From: JADJEK01 sp052034255
Lineage (GTDB): Bacteria; Planctomycetota; B15-G4; JADJEK01
Length of the DNA stretch: 64,000 nucleotides
Reading direction: 5' to 3'
Assembly (NCBI GenBank): GCA_052034255.1
Contig: JBPOIU010000017.1
Location: 5,126-69,125, forward strand
Part shown: piece by piece, positions 21,241 to 30,504 of the stretch
Layout: every line of letters begins with the position of its first letter
Numbering within the stretch: position 1 is the stretch's first letter
Made by a program: the position numbers and the translations under genes
The notes under the pieces: generated by a model
The model's input: only the letters and a program-made list of their open reading frames with translations
The model's database searches: none
Told to the model about the DNA's origin: nothing

Positions 21241-23793
21241 TCACTTGTTCAGCGTCGCGCCGGTGACGTGCCACCAATGCCACGCGTCCTGCGCGAACGT
21301 CGTGTTGTTCTCGTCGAACACCTTGTTCGCGTACGCCAGGGCCGCGGGCTTCCCCGTGACCTGATACGCCAGCGCAAGGGCGGACGAGATCCACGCGTTG
21401 ACGCCGTCGTTCTTCGGCTTCGGATTGAAGTCCTGGTGGTCTTCGATCGCGATGGCTTCTTTGAACACGCCGTTGTCCTGGAGACCGAAGTCGAGGATGT
21501 AGTTCGACACGTCGGCAATGATGCCGAGCGCCTTCACGCTTCCGGTCTCGCGGGCATAGAGCGCCAAGCCGTACACGCCCACCGCGATCTGCCAGGGCAG
21601 GTCGTACTCGGAGTCCATGTTGTGCGCGGAACCGCCGTACTTGTTGGCCGCGAGCCAGTGATACGTCAGCCCGGTGACGTTCGACGGCGTCTGCCCGCGG
21701 AACGTGTCGAGGCTCGTCACGAGATCGGCCGCTTTCCCGATCATCCGCTGGTCACCGGTGACGAGCCAGATCTTGACCAGCGCGCGCAACGTCCAACCCG
21801 CGATGCGCGAACTGATGATGGCCTTGGTCGGCGACATCGAGGGCCAGGTCAGGATGCCCTCGCCGATCTGCCGCATCGAGTCGAGCGCCGCCGGCGATCC
21901 GGTCAGCAGGTAGTACTCGTAGAGATCGTCGACGACCAAGTGTTCCGAGTCGTAGCCGTTCCAGCCTTTGCCCTTCTCGGGAATCCCGGCGCGATGCGGA
22001 TCGAGCGCGGGATCGAGCGCGTTGCGCCCGAGCATGTCCGTGCCCGGCCATGCCGGCATGCCCTCGGACAACACGGTGTTCGGGTGCTCGTCGCGTTTGA
22101 ACCCGGCGATGTGATACGTGCGCAGGTCCATCGAATGCTGCGCGAAGACTTCGGACAGCACGAACCACGACTCGGCGCCGCTGACCATGAACTTGTCGAA
22201 GTAGGACAGCTTGTTGCGCGGTGATCCCGTCGAATGCGTGTTCTTCGCCCACACCGGTTCACCGAAGTTGTCCCAACCGAAGCCGCCTTCGCCGTCGAAC
22301 GTCTCGTACTTCTTCGTCAGGGCCGAGTCGCCACTCGCCTTCATCTGCGCGAACGTCAACTGCGGGTCGCGTAGATGTCCGGTGTCGCCCCACGCCATCG
22401 AGTTCTTCAGGAACCAGAACGGCACGACCGGACGCAACGGGTGCGTCAGCTTGCGCGCTTCGATCGCGGGATCGAACGTCGCGCCGTGGAACGACAGGAT
22501 GAACTCGCGCGTCTTGCGTTGACCGTCGTCGAGCCAATGCAGTCCCGCGTATTCCGCCGGCAGGAAGTCGAACAGCACGTGGCCGTCGCCGAGCACACGT
22601 AGGCCGAACGGGTAGTTCTGCCACGAATAGCGCATCGCGACCAACATGCCCCGCATGCCGTCGTGGACGTCCATCCAGCCGTCCGAGCGCGAGCCACTCG
22701 CGAACGGCGGTTGCGGACGATACGACTCCGGCGAGATGCCGACGAACGGGCCGGCATCCACGCGGAATCCGGAGAACGTGGTGCCGGGTTGATTCCAACT
22801 CGGCCCGCCGGAGCTGTCTTGCAGCAGGCTCGCCTCGTTCGGCCCGTTCAGCGCGATCTGACCCAGCGCGGCGCCGCCCTCTTCGCCGCCGAAGCGGACC
22901 TTCAGCGGCGCGAGCGGCTGGAAGCGCACGTGCGCGAGGTAGCGCGCGAACCCGATGTCCCCGAGCGGATTCGTCAGGTAGTCGTTGGACAGCGTGTGCG
23001 CGACGCGGACGTGCGCGGCTCCCGCTTCGAACGTCAGTCGCGTCGTGAAGCGCAGGAAGTCGCGGCCGATACCGTTCGGCGTGACCTGGACGTGTTTGCC
23101 CTCGATGCGGAACACGACGCGCAACGGGCCGCTCTCTTCGAGGACGCATTGCATTGCCGGATCGAACGCTCCGGCGTAGATCCCGCCGAAACGATCGACG
23201 AGCATCGGCCCGAGCGAACCCGCGGGCGGCACCACCGTCTCCATCGGGTTCGACTCCGGGACGCCGTCGCCGTCGACGTCGACCAACACCATGCGCAGGA
23301 GATCGGCAACGGTCTTTCCGACGACGAACGTCGCCTTGCCGGTGTGCACGACGTACGTGCTCGCGTATTCGACGATGGCGATCGGATCCGCGGGCGCGAC
23401 GGGCGGGCCGTGGGATTGCGTGCGGCGACGCACGACGTAGTTCCGTGATTGCCCCGCGCCCAACGACACCCGGAAGTGCGCGAGCAAGTAGCGGATCGGC
23501 CGGGCGATCGCCTGTGGACCATCGCCCCAACGCATCAGGACTTGCCACTGCACCGGAACTTGGTCGTCCTGATCGTCGATCAGGACGAGCTGTTGCGGCG
23601 CCGTGATGTTGAGGTTCGCGGCCAACGGAATGGACATCGCCACCAGTTCGTTCGAACGGGCGAGGCCGTATTCGTCTTTGACCGGAACGATGAAGCCAGG
23701 GGAGAGATCGTCAGCGACCGCTGCGACCGTGAGCGCAACGAAGGCGAACGCGGCACGGAGACCGTGCCGGCGCGCGCGGAGCGATGTGGACAT
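21241..23793 (-). CDS. secreted PcRGLX/YetA-like protein, copy 2
   Basis: An 850-residue paralogue of the next gene with the same domain order: signal peptide from ATG 23793 (ending near AAVADD), N-terminal barrel (IVPVKDEYGLARSNELV, VPVQWQVLMRW), central beta-sandwich and C-terminal toroid (AGWTLRALVKIWLVTGDQRM, LPWQIAVGVYGLALYARETG). Shared blocks between the copies include GSPRNKL, HSMDLRTYHI and VVDDLYEYYLLTGS. The two genes look like an old tandem duplication that has diverged substantially, suggesting related but different substrates. A polysaccharide-lyase function is inferred, not shown. Confidence 0.6.
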   Translation of the reverse strand: MSTSLRARRHGLRAAFAFVALTVAAVADDLSPGFIVPVKDEYGLARSNELVAMSIPLAANLNITAPQQLVLIDDQDDQVPVQWQVLMRWGDGPQAIARPIRYLLAHFRVSLGAGQSRNYVVRRRTQSHGPPVAPADPIAIVEYASTYVVHTGKATFVVGKTVADLLRMVLVDVDGDGVPESNPMETVVPPAGSLGPMLVDRFGGIYAGAFDPAMQCVLEESGPLRVVFRIEGKHVQVTPNGIGRDFLRFTTRLTFEAGAAHVRVAHTLSNDYLTNPLGDIGFARYLAHVRFQPLAPLKVRFGGEEGGAALGQIALNGPNEASLLQDSSGGPSWNQPGTTFSGFRVDAGPFVGISPESYRPQPPFASGSRSDGWMDVHDGMRGMLVAMRYSWQNYPFGLRVLGDGHVLFDFLPAEYAGLHWLDDGQRKTREFILSFHGATFDPAIEARKLTHPLRPVVPFWFLKNSMAWGDTGHLRDPQLTFAQMKASGDSALTKKYETFDGEGGFGWDNFGEPVWAKNTHSTGSPRNKLSYFDKFMVSGAESWFVLSEVFAQHSMDLRTYHIAGFKRDEHPNTVLSEGMPAWPGTDMLGRNALDPALDPHRAGIPEKGKGWNGYDSEHLVVDDLYEYYLLTGSPAALDSMRQIGEGILTWPSMSPTKAIISSRIAGWTLRALVKIWLVTGDQRMIGKAADLVTSLDTFRGQTPSNVTGLTYHWLAANKYGGSAHNMDSEYDLPWQIAVGVYGLALYARETGSVKALGIIADVSNYILDFGLQDNGVFKEAIAIEDHQDFNPKPKNDGVNAWISSALALAYQVTGKPAALAYANKVFDENNTTFAQDAWHWWHVTGATLNK

Positions 23794-24167
23794 GAACCAA
23801 CCTTGCCGACGAACCGAAGTTCGGCGGGTGCGCAATCACGAGCTTGGAGTCGAGCCGGAGAGAACGAGCGAAGCTCGCGGCGTCGCTTCACGCGCCCCCA
23901 ACCTGGACGCGAAGCCGCATCGGCCCAGCGCGGACGTGACCCGCGGCTGGACGACTCGTTCGACGGGAGCTCTAGTTCGGATGTTCCATGAAGTCCCCTG
24001 GCTCGAAATCGAATCAAACGCGAGGGGCAACTCGAGATGTCGCAGACCCCATGGAACGAATCGTCCGGAGCCGCGGCCGGCGCGCGCTCCGTCGCGGGTG
24101 AGCCGCGGACGTCATCGGCGCGAAGTAGGAGACGCTGGTCGGGCCGAGGTCGCACCTCGGCGCGCGT
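23794..24167. other. 374-nt intergenic region, no gene seen
   Basis: No credible reading frame, tRNA or repeat is visible. On the minus strand CTAGAGCT (around 23970) could be a -10 element for the 21241-23793 gene, giving a leader of about 170 nt. A short inverted pair GCGAAGCTCGC lies near 23870. The region separates the secreted paralogues from the end of the isoprenoid operon. Confidence 0.4.
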
Positions 24168-24920
24168 TCACGGCGCGACGAAGCGCTGGAACAGCGAGCG
24201 GTAGAGCGGCGCGAGCACGGCCTTCAACGCCAGATCGGCGACGACGAGGCCGAAGCCGAGCCACAGCGCAACCCGCACCGGCCGAACCGTCGCCTTCGTG
24301 CGCTTGCGCAGAGCGATCGCCGTCAGCGCGGTCGCCACGCAGATGAAACCGACCACGCGCACCATCGCGTACGCCGGCCATGCGAACGGCGCGACCAACC
24401 ACGGCGACTCCGCGCGCACGAGCAACGCCACGACGTAGGCGTTCATGTAGTTGAGCAGTGCCGCGCCGAGCACGAGCCCGAACAACCCGCGCGACACCAG
24501 ACACAGGATTGCGAACGCCAAGAAATGCGCCGCGTGCTGCGGCATGTAGATCGCCGGGCTGCCCTCTTGGCCGATGCCCGTGCGGATCCAATGGAACATG
24601 TCCTCGCGGTAGGTCCGCGCGTTCCAGATCAACGCGTCGGCGGCGACGGCATTCGCGTCGGCGACCCACAGGTATGCGATCGTGAACACGCTGGTCGCGA
24701 GCGCCCACAACAGCGCGACGCGGACCGTCGTCCTGATGTCACCGTCGATGACGGAGGCTTTGAACTGCGCGTAGAACGGCAGCACCATCAGCACCGGCAC
24801 CAGCGCGAACACCAGCGATCGCGCGGCACCGTCGCCCACTCCCATCGCGAGCCACGATCCGAGCGCGAGCACGATCGGCGCCGACAGTGCGGCGAGAACC
24901 GCGTGCGCGAACGGATTCAT
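24168..24920 (-). CDS. hypothetical integral membrane protein
   Basis: A 250-residue protein with about six hydrophobic segments, for example near residues 5-25, 33-50, 65-85, 125-150, 160-180 and 220-240. I do not recognise the family. ATG 24920 overlaps the stop of the epimerase gene by 4 nt (ATGA), so it is translated with the operon upstream. As the last gene of a cluster holding UbiA and polyprenol enzymes, a transport or lipid-modifying role is possible but not shown. Confidence 0.75.
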   Translation of the reverse strand: MNPFAHAVLAALSAPIVLALGSWLAMGVGDGAARSLVFALVPVLMVLPFYAQFKASVIDGDIRTTVRVALLWALATSVFTIAYLWVADANAVAADALIWNARTYREDMFHWIRTGIGQEGSPAIYMPQHAAHFLAFAILCLVSRGLFGLVLGAALLNYMNAYVVALLVRAESPWLVAPFAWPAYAMVRVVGFICVATALTAIALRKRTKATVRPVRVALWLGFGLVVADLALKAVLAPLYRSLFQRFVAP

Positions 24921-25933
24921 CGCGCGCCGCCTCGGGCGTTCAGCAGACCCTTCTCTTTCATCCACGCGACCGTCCGTGCCAACACGTCCTGCCACGGCGT
25001 CCAGGAGTAGCCCAGTTCACGGCGCGCGCGATCGGAGCTGTAGGCCCAATCGTGACGCGCCGCGCAGGCTTTGCCCTTCGACAGCATCACGTTCGCGCCG
25101 GTCAGCTTCCAGCGCAGCTCTTCCAGCGCGCCGCCGACGTCCACCACCCAGAACGGCAGCGACAACCGCGGCGGTCGAGCGCCACCGAGACGGTGGTATT
25201 CGCGCAGCAACTCGATGACCGAGACGTTGTCGCCGCCGATCAGGTAACGACCGCCCTTCGTGCCCTTCTCGAGCGCGAGCAGATGCCCCTTCTTCACGTC
25301 GTCGGTCGACACCAGGCACCACAACTTGCGGCCACCTCCGGGCAAGCCCGGCAGTCGCCCTTGTTCGAGGTCGAGCAGCGTGCGCGTGATCAGGTTGCCT
25401 TCCGTCATGTCGCCGGGGCCGAAGATGAACCCCGGCAACACCGACACGACGTCGAGCCCTTGCGCGACGTGCTTCGCGACCACGGCCTCCGCGAGGAACT
25501 TCGTGCGCTCATAGTCCGTGCAGTAGCGCGGCTCGCGCGTCCAGCTCTCGTCGGCGACGCGTTGCGGCGCCCGATCACTCGGCCCGATCGCGAAGAACGA
25601 CGACGTGTACACCACGCGCTTCACACCCGCTTGGCCCGCGAGGCCGAGCACGGAGTCGAGCGCCGCGACATTCACGGTGTCGAAGATCGAGCGGTCCTTG
25701 ACCAGCTCCTTGACGACCGCCGCGCCGTGGAACAGCACGTCGACGCCGCGCAGCGCTTGCTCCATCGACGCGCGATCTTCGACCGAACCGCGCACGAGCG
25801 AGACGTTCGGGACGTCGAGTCCCGACACGTCGGAGTTCGCGCGCGCGAGCACGCGGACGGGCTCACCGCGCGCAGCGAGCGCGCGCACGAGCGTCTTGCC
25901 GAAGAACCCGGTGCCGCCGGTGACGAGGATCAT
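24917..25933 (-). CDS. NAD(P)-dependent extended SDR epimerase/dehydrogenase
   Basis: A 338-residue extended short-chain dehydrogenase. The Rossmann motif TGGTGFFG is at residues 5-12 and the catalytic YxxxK is in DYERTKFLAE, with an upstream Ser (TSSFFAIG). The sequence falls in the broad group of HpnA-like, 3-beta-hydroxysteroid-dehydrogenase-like and dihydroflavonol-reductase-like enzymes. Its place directly after UbiA (6-nt gap) and inside an isoprenoid operon favours a prenyl-lipid or sterol-like substrate over a nucleotide sugar, but this is inferred from context. Confidence 0.82.
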   Translation of the reverse strand: MILVTGGTGFFGKTLVRALAARGEPVRVLARANSDVSGLDVPNVSLVRGSVEDRASMEQALRGVDVLFHGAAVVKELVKDRSIFDTVNVAALDSVLGLAGQAGVKRVVYTSSFFAIGPSDRAPQRVADESWTREPRYCTDYERTKFLAEAVVAKHVAQGLDVVSVLPGFIFGPGDMTEGNLITRTLLDLEQGRLPGLPGGGRKLWCLVSTDDVKKGHLLALEKGTKGGRYLIGGDNVSVIELLREYHRLGGARPPRLSLPFWVVDVGGALEELRWKLTGANVMLSKGKACAARHDWAYSSDRARRELGYSWTPWQDVLARTVAWMKEKGLLNARGGAR

Positions 25934-25939
25934 CGCGGC

Positions 25940-26932
25940 TCAGCCGTGCTCGAACATGTACGCGGCCGCGAAGCCGACCTGCGCGATCATCATCATCCGG
26001 TACATGTGCGTCCACGACGGGTGGTTCTCGGTCGTCGCGAGCTCGTCCGGGTTGCGCAGGATCAGATACACCGTGTAGCAGCCGTAGGACGCGAGCAGCA
26101 GCCCGAGTCCGATCAGCAGCGTCGGATGGCCGGACAGCACCGGCGTTCCGTCGGCACGCTTCAGGAACACGCCGAGCGGCAGCAGCAGCCACGGCACGAT
26201 GAAGAACGGACTGATCTGGTACGCGGCCGAACGCACGCCGTACTTGATCGGCAGCGTGATGCAGCCGGCGGCCTCGTCGCCCTTCATGTCGGCGAAGTCC
26301 TTGGTCGCCGCGGCGCCGAGCAGGAACAAGAAGAAGATGCCGCCGATGTACCAGGGCTCGATGTCGGCGAACACGCCGGCGACGCACGACCAACCGCAGA
26401 CCTTCAGCAGCATGCCGCGCGGGACCGCGATCGTGAATTGCGCGGCCCATCCCCAACGCTTCGTGCGCAGCGGCGGCGCCGAGTAGATGTACGTGATGAT
26501 CGCGGCGACCAGCACGATCCAGAAACACTCGCGCGCGAACAGCGAATCCTCGTGCAGCGGCTTCACGAACCACGCGGCCGTCAGCGACAGCGCGTACAGC
26601 ACGCAGAACAGCACGATCGTCTCGCGCTCGGTGACGAGGCCCGCGGGCAGCGGACGGTTCGGCTTGTTGATGCGGTCGTTCTCGATGTCGTAGAGCTGGT
26701 TCAGGATGTTCGACGCCGCGTTCAGGTTCGCGGCCATCAACGATCCCATGAGGATGAACCAGCCGAACGTCGCGAGGCGCCCGTCGCTGTTCAAGTACTC
26801 GAAGAACCCCTGGTGCGCGTGCGCTGCCAACGCACCGATGCCGGTGATCGCGCCCGAGATCATGCCGAGCAGCGGCGGCAGCAGAGTGAACGGACGCGCG
26901 TACTTCCAATAGATGCCGAGCTTCTTGAGCAC
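25940..26932 (-). CDS. UbiA-family prenyltransferase
   Basis: A 330-residue membrane enzyme transferring a prenyl group from prenyl diphosphate to an acceptor. The two Asp-rich motifs are present: NQLYDIENDRINKPNRPLPAG (residues about 78-98) and KDFADMKGDEAAG (211-223), with the intervening YSAPPLRTKRWG. About eight hydrophobic helices are visible. The motif wording is closer to DGGGP-synthase and chlorophyll-synthase-like branches than to 4-hydroxybenzoate UbiA, so the acceptor is uncertain. GTG 26932 is the start. Neighbours on the same strand are DUF92 and a dolichol/phytol-kinase-like gene, which could supply its prenyl diphosphate. Confidence 0.9.
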   Translation of the reverse strand: MLKKLGIYWKYARPFTLLPPLLGMISGAITGIGALAAHAHQGFFEYLNSDGRLATFGWFILMGSLMAANLNAASNILNQLYDIENDRINKPNRPLPAGLVTERETIVLFCVLYALSLTAAWFVKPLHEDSLFARECFWIVLVAAIITYIYSAPPLRTKRWGWAAQFTIAVPRGMLLKVCGWSCVAGVFADIEPWYIGGIFFLFLLGAAATKDFADMKGDEAAGCITLPIKYGVRSAAYQISPFFIVPWLLLPLGVFLKRADGTPVLSGHPTLLIGLGLLLASYGCYTVYLILRNPDELATTENHPSWTHMYRMMMIAQVGFAAAYMFEHG

Positions 26933-26996
26933 GAATGACCTCGAGCGACGGGACGAAAACGAACGGACGAGGGATCGACGACGCGACGAGCGGTCG

Positions 26997-27734
26997 TCAG
27001 TGCGGCAGCAACCAGAACAGCAGCGCCGAAGCGCCGCCGCCGATCACGGTGTTCGCGAAGTTCACGACTTCGTTGTCGATGTTCTTGACGCCTTCGATGG
27101 TGGCGCCGATGTAGCTCTCGGCCGTGGTGCCGATGAAGGCGCCGAGCACCACCGCGACGAAGCCTTGCCAACCGAACCCGGCGCCCATCATCCAGAAGCC
27201 GAGCGCGGCGATGATCGCGGAGGCGACCACGCCCGCGACCGTGCCTTCGACCGACACGGCGCCATCGGTGCCGACCGGCACGCGCTTGAACGTCGTGATC
27301 AGGAACGGGGTCTTGCCGTAGAGCTGACCGAACTCCGAACCCGTGGTGTCGGACAGCGCCGTCGCGAATGCGCCGAGGTATGCGAGCACGAGGTACGGCA
27401 CGATCGCGTGGCCGGAGCACAGCAGCATCGCGACGCACATCAGCACCGCGAAGCCGCAGTTCGCGACCGCGTGCTTCGCGCCGCGGCGGCCGCCTGCTTC
27501 CTGCGCGACTCCGAGCGCCGCTTTGCGCGCGTAGCCCATCTTCGACAGACCGGACGCGATGACGAAGAACGCCAGCAGCACGGCGTATCCCGGCCACGAC
27601 ACCGCGTAGAAGATCGTGGTGCCGACGACGAGGCCGGCGACGACGCCAGTGATGCCGACGACACCCGCGAAGAACGCGGCGATCGCGATCACCGCGTTGA
27701 CTCCGAGTCCGGTCAGAAACAGGTTCCAGTCCAC
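26997..27734 (-). CDS. DUF92 family membrane protein (VTE6-like)
   Basis: A 245-residue polytopic protein of the DUF92 family. Diagnostic stretches are GRRGAKHAVANCGFAVL, FATALSDTTGSEFGQLYGK, PFLITTFKRVPVGTDGAVSVEGT and AESYIGAT. The characterised plant and cyanobacterial members (VTE6) are phytyl-phosphate kinases that turn a prenyl monophosphate into the diphosphate. GTG 27734 is the start. It sits between a VTE5/dolichol-kinase-like gene and UbiA, the order expected for prenol to prenyl-P to prenyl-PP to prenyl transfer. The kinase assignment here is inferred from family and context. Confidence 0.85.
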   Translation of the reverse strand: MDWNLFLTGLGVNAVIAIAAFFAGVVGITGVVAGLVVGTTIFYAVSWPGYAVLLAFFVIASGLSKMGYARKAALGVAQEAGGRRGAKHAVANCGFAVLMCVAMLLCSGHAIVPYLVLAYLGAFATALSDTTGSEFGQLYGKTPFLITTFKRVPVGTDGAVSVEGTVAGVVASAIIAALGFWMMGAGFGWQGFVAVVLGAFIGTTAESYIGATIEGVKNIDNEVVNFANTVIGGGASALLFWLLPH

Positions 27735-27772
27735 GTTGATCCGAGGCTCCGTGGGGCGCGGGCGCGCGTCCG

Positions 27773-28405
27773 TCAGATCGGCAGCAGCGCCGGCAAGAAC
27801 GCCATCGCTGCGCCGGAGGTGATCGAAACGGTCAAGTTATCATCCAACCGCACCGGAAGGCTCTCGGCGATCGCACCGATCGCGGCGCCGATCGTGCAGA
27901 TCCAGATCGCACGGATCACCGACAACTCGGCCATGATCGGCTGGCCGTCCCACACCGACCAGAGGGCATCGGCGCCCGCAACTCGTTGCGTGTACAGGAA
28001 GAACAGCGCCGCGGCCGGCGCCGCGGTCAGCAGGAATCCGATCGTGCCGGCCCACGACTTCGCCGGGTTCCACGGCAGCTTCACGCGGCCGTAGCGCCGG
28101 CCCAGGATGTTCGAGAACGCGTCGCCGACCGCGAGCACCGCCCACGCGGCGGTCGCGACCTTCAGCGGCAGCAACGCGACCAGCAGCAGCACCGCCACGG
28201 GGTAGACCCGAACGCCGTTCAGGAAGCGCTCGCCGTCGCGGCGGAACAGCTTGTCCTTGCCGGTCAGCGGCAACACGACCCAGTTGAAGACGATCGCACC
28301 CAGGCAGATCAGCGCCGCCCACCGTGAGCCCAGGTACGGGACCGGCAACGCGAACAGGATCACGCCGAGGTGGACCAGCTGACGGCGGAGTTCGAGCGAG
28401 ATCAT
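27773..28405 (-). CDS. dolichol/phytol kinase-like membrane protein
   Basis: A 210-residue polytopic protein. The motif GDAFSNILGRRYGRVKLPWN with a following KSWAGTIGF matches the CTP-dependent polyprenol kinase family (SEC59, VTE5), which is related to phosphatidate cytidylyltransferases. ATG 28405 overlaps the stop of the upstream phosphodiesterase-like gene by 4 nt (ATGA). Family members phosphorylate dolichol, phytol or farnesol. With DUF92 immediately downstream it could perform the first of two phosphorylations of a free prenol. A cytidylyltransferase function is the main alternative. Confidence 0.78.
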   Translation of the reverse strand: MISLELRRQLVHLGVILFALPVPYLGSRWAALICLGAIVFNWVVLPLTGKDKLFRRDGERFLNGVRVYPVAVLLLVALLPLKVATAAWAVLAVGDAFSNILGRRYGRVKLPWNPAKSWAGTIGFLLTAAPAAALFFLYTQRVAGADALWSVWDGQPIMAELSVIRAIWICTIGAAIGAIAESLPVRLDDNLTVSITSGAAMAFLPALLPI

Positions 28406-30384
28406 CGCGAGATGTATCCGTTCTGAGCCAGGAACTCGAGGAAGCGCTGCGACGAGTCGTCGGGATCGACCGCGCCCTCGTCCGATTTGAGCCCGAAGGC
28501 GGCGACGACGCGCGGCGCGAGCGTGCCGCGCGCGTCCGCGGCGAACCAACTCACGTCGGCGCGCGCGTCCTGCTCGCGCGAGCCGGGCAAACCAAGCGCG
28601 AACGCCAACGTCGGAGCGATCGACTCCGGCGCCACGACGTCACCGTCGGGTTCACCGACGTGAGGCCCTGCGACCACGATCGCGCCGCGCGCGGCGGCGG
28701 AGCCGCTCGAAATGCCGGGATGCGCGATCAGCACGACCCACGCGTCGTCCCCCGCCGCGCGCGCGAGTTCGCCGATGAAGCGATCGAGGAAGCGGTAATA
28801 CCCCTCGAGCACGCGCAGTCGCGCATCGAGGCGCGCGTCGGAGCGCGCGACGTTCCGGCGCAACAACTCGTTGCGCAAGATGTCGAGCCCGGTGAGCCCG
28901 ACTTGCGCGTACGCCGGCGCACAACGCGCGATCTGGTCGAGCGCCGCGGCGTGGACGAACGCGTCGTAGAGGATCGGACGCTCGACGGCTTGGTTGCCGA
29001 CGAGCCCTGCCGCTTCGAGCTCGGGCACGTAGGCGACCGCGGCCTGCAGCCGATCGAACAGCGCGTCCGCGTGCTGCATCTCCTGCGTGGGCAGGAACGC
29101 GGCAGGATCCGGCTGCGCCGGCGCGTGCCGTTTGGCGGCCGCCAATTCGATGAACGCGCGCTCCGACCAGGTCGTGGTCTTGAAGTCGGCCGCCGGATGC
29201 GTCGCCCAGAAGTTCACCGACGTCGTCGGCAAGCCGGCGCGCGCGGCGACGTCGGACAAGCGCATCACGCGCGACATCGACCCGAGCATCGGCACTTCTT
29301 CGGTCAGATCGAGCGCACGCAGCACGAAGCCGACGATCTCGAGGAAGCCGGTGGCTTCGAGACTCGGATCGAGCGCTTGCGACAGTCCGAGCACGCGATT
29401 GCGGTAGTAGGAGTCGATGCGGTGGCGCTCGACGGACAGCCCGGTCGCGACGGTGGTCCAGAACGCCGGCGGGATCGCGTCGCCGCCCGACGCCAGCGGT
29501 CGTTCGAAGCCCCGCGCCGCCAAACCCTGCAGCTGCGGCATCCAGCCGTTCGCGACCGCGTCGCTCAGATTCGCGTGATCGAGCCCGTCGATCGCCAGCA
29601 ACACCACGCGGGGCACGAGCGGCGCTTCGACGGCGATCGGCTCACCGACCGCGGCGAACACCGCGGGTCGCACGCGCGCACCGGACTGCACGACGAAGCC
29701 CGCCGCGACCAACGCGAACAGCAGACCGAGTCCCCATGCGAGCCGCGAACCGCGCACACGCACACCGACGTGGAATCCGGGGATCGTCGCGAGCACGGCA
29801 TACGCGGACAGCCGCATCACGTGCGCGACCCACCACGCGGCCAGCACCGAGGTCGCCGCCGCCGCCAGTTGGAACACGACACCGGGCCATCCGAGACGCT
29901 GCTCGATTCCTGGACCGTAATGCCGCCAGAACAACGCGAAGTACGCGAGCGCGAGCACGAACGCGGCGATGCCACAACTGCGCGCGGCGAGTTCGGCCTT
30001 GTCGACCGCGTGATGGCGCCAACGGAACAGCGCGTACATCGCGATCGACGCGCCGACGCCGAGCACGAACGCGACGACCATGCCGAGCACGACGAACAGC
30101 AAGAACACGATGCCCGGATCACCCTGCGGCTGCGCGAACGGCCGGGTCGCGGCGAACACGCCGGAGAACAGCAGCGCGACCAGCAGCCCGAGCACGACCC
30201 CGACGCCGAGTCCCACGCGCAGGTGCGTCCGCCACGCCGGGCGACGGCCGAGATCGCCGTCCCCGACGAAGAATCGCGACAGCGGATTCTCGAGGTACCC
30301 GAGCTGCTTGAGCTCGGCCCGCACGAGATCGGCGTCGGGAGTCGGAGTCGGTTCGCGCGAAGACGTCAACGCATCGTCCTCCAA
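28402..30384 (-). CDS. membrane protein with alkaline-phosphatase-like domain, metal site degenerate
   Basis: About 660 residues. Residues ~55-240 hold four or five membrane segments; the rest is an alkaline-phosphatase/phosphodiesterase-like domain starting at VVLLAIDGLDHANL, with a likely nucleophile Thr in IPPAFWTTVATG. The second half of the metal site looks damaged: where active members read SDHG, this protein has LIAHPGISSG. It may be inactive, or use a different ligand set. The start is uncertain: TTG 30384 opens the frame and no clear Shine-Dalgarno sequence is seen. The gene overlaps the kinase-like gene by 4 nt and belongs to the isoprenoid operon. Confidence 0.7.
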   Translation of the reverse strand: MEDDALTSSREPTPTPDADLVRAELKQLGYLENPLSRFFVGDGDLGRRPAWRTHLRVGLGVGVVLGLLVALLFSGVFAATRPFAQPQGDPGIVFLLFVVLGMVVAFVLGVGASIAMYALFRWRHHAVDKAELAARSCGIAAFVLALAYFALFWRHYGPGIEQRLGWPGVVFQLAAAATSVLAAWWVAHVMRLSAYAVLATIPGFHVGVRVRGSRLAWGLGLLFALVAAGFVVQSGARVRPAVFAAVGEPIAVEAPLVPRVVLLAIDGLDHANLSDAVANGWMPQLQGLAARGFERPLASGGDAIPPAFWTTVATGLSVERHRIDSYYRNRVLGLSQALDPSLEATGFLEIVGFVLRALDLTEEVPMLGSMSRVMRLSDVAARAGLPTTSVNFWATHPAADFKTTTWSERAFIELAAAKRHAPAQPDPAAFLPTQEMQHADALFDRLQAAVAYVPELEAAGLVGNQAVERPILYDAFVHAAALDQIARCAPAYAQVGLTGLDILRNELLRRNVARSDARLDARLRVLEGYYRFLDRFIGELARAAGDDAWVVLIAHPGISSGSAAARGAIVVAGPHVGEPDGDVVAPESIAPTLAFALGLPGSREQDARADVSWFAADARGTLAPRVVAAFGLKSDEGAVDPDDSSQRFLEFLAQNGYISR

Positions 30385-30504
30385 CGGATCGTGAAGACTG
30401 ACGAGGGACTGCCGCCTCGCAACACGTGGTCGGGCCGAGAGCTTAGCTAGCCGTCGAACACAACCACGCCGCCGCGCACGACTGCATCCGAACCCGCGAC
30501 ACGC

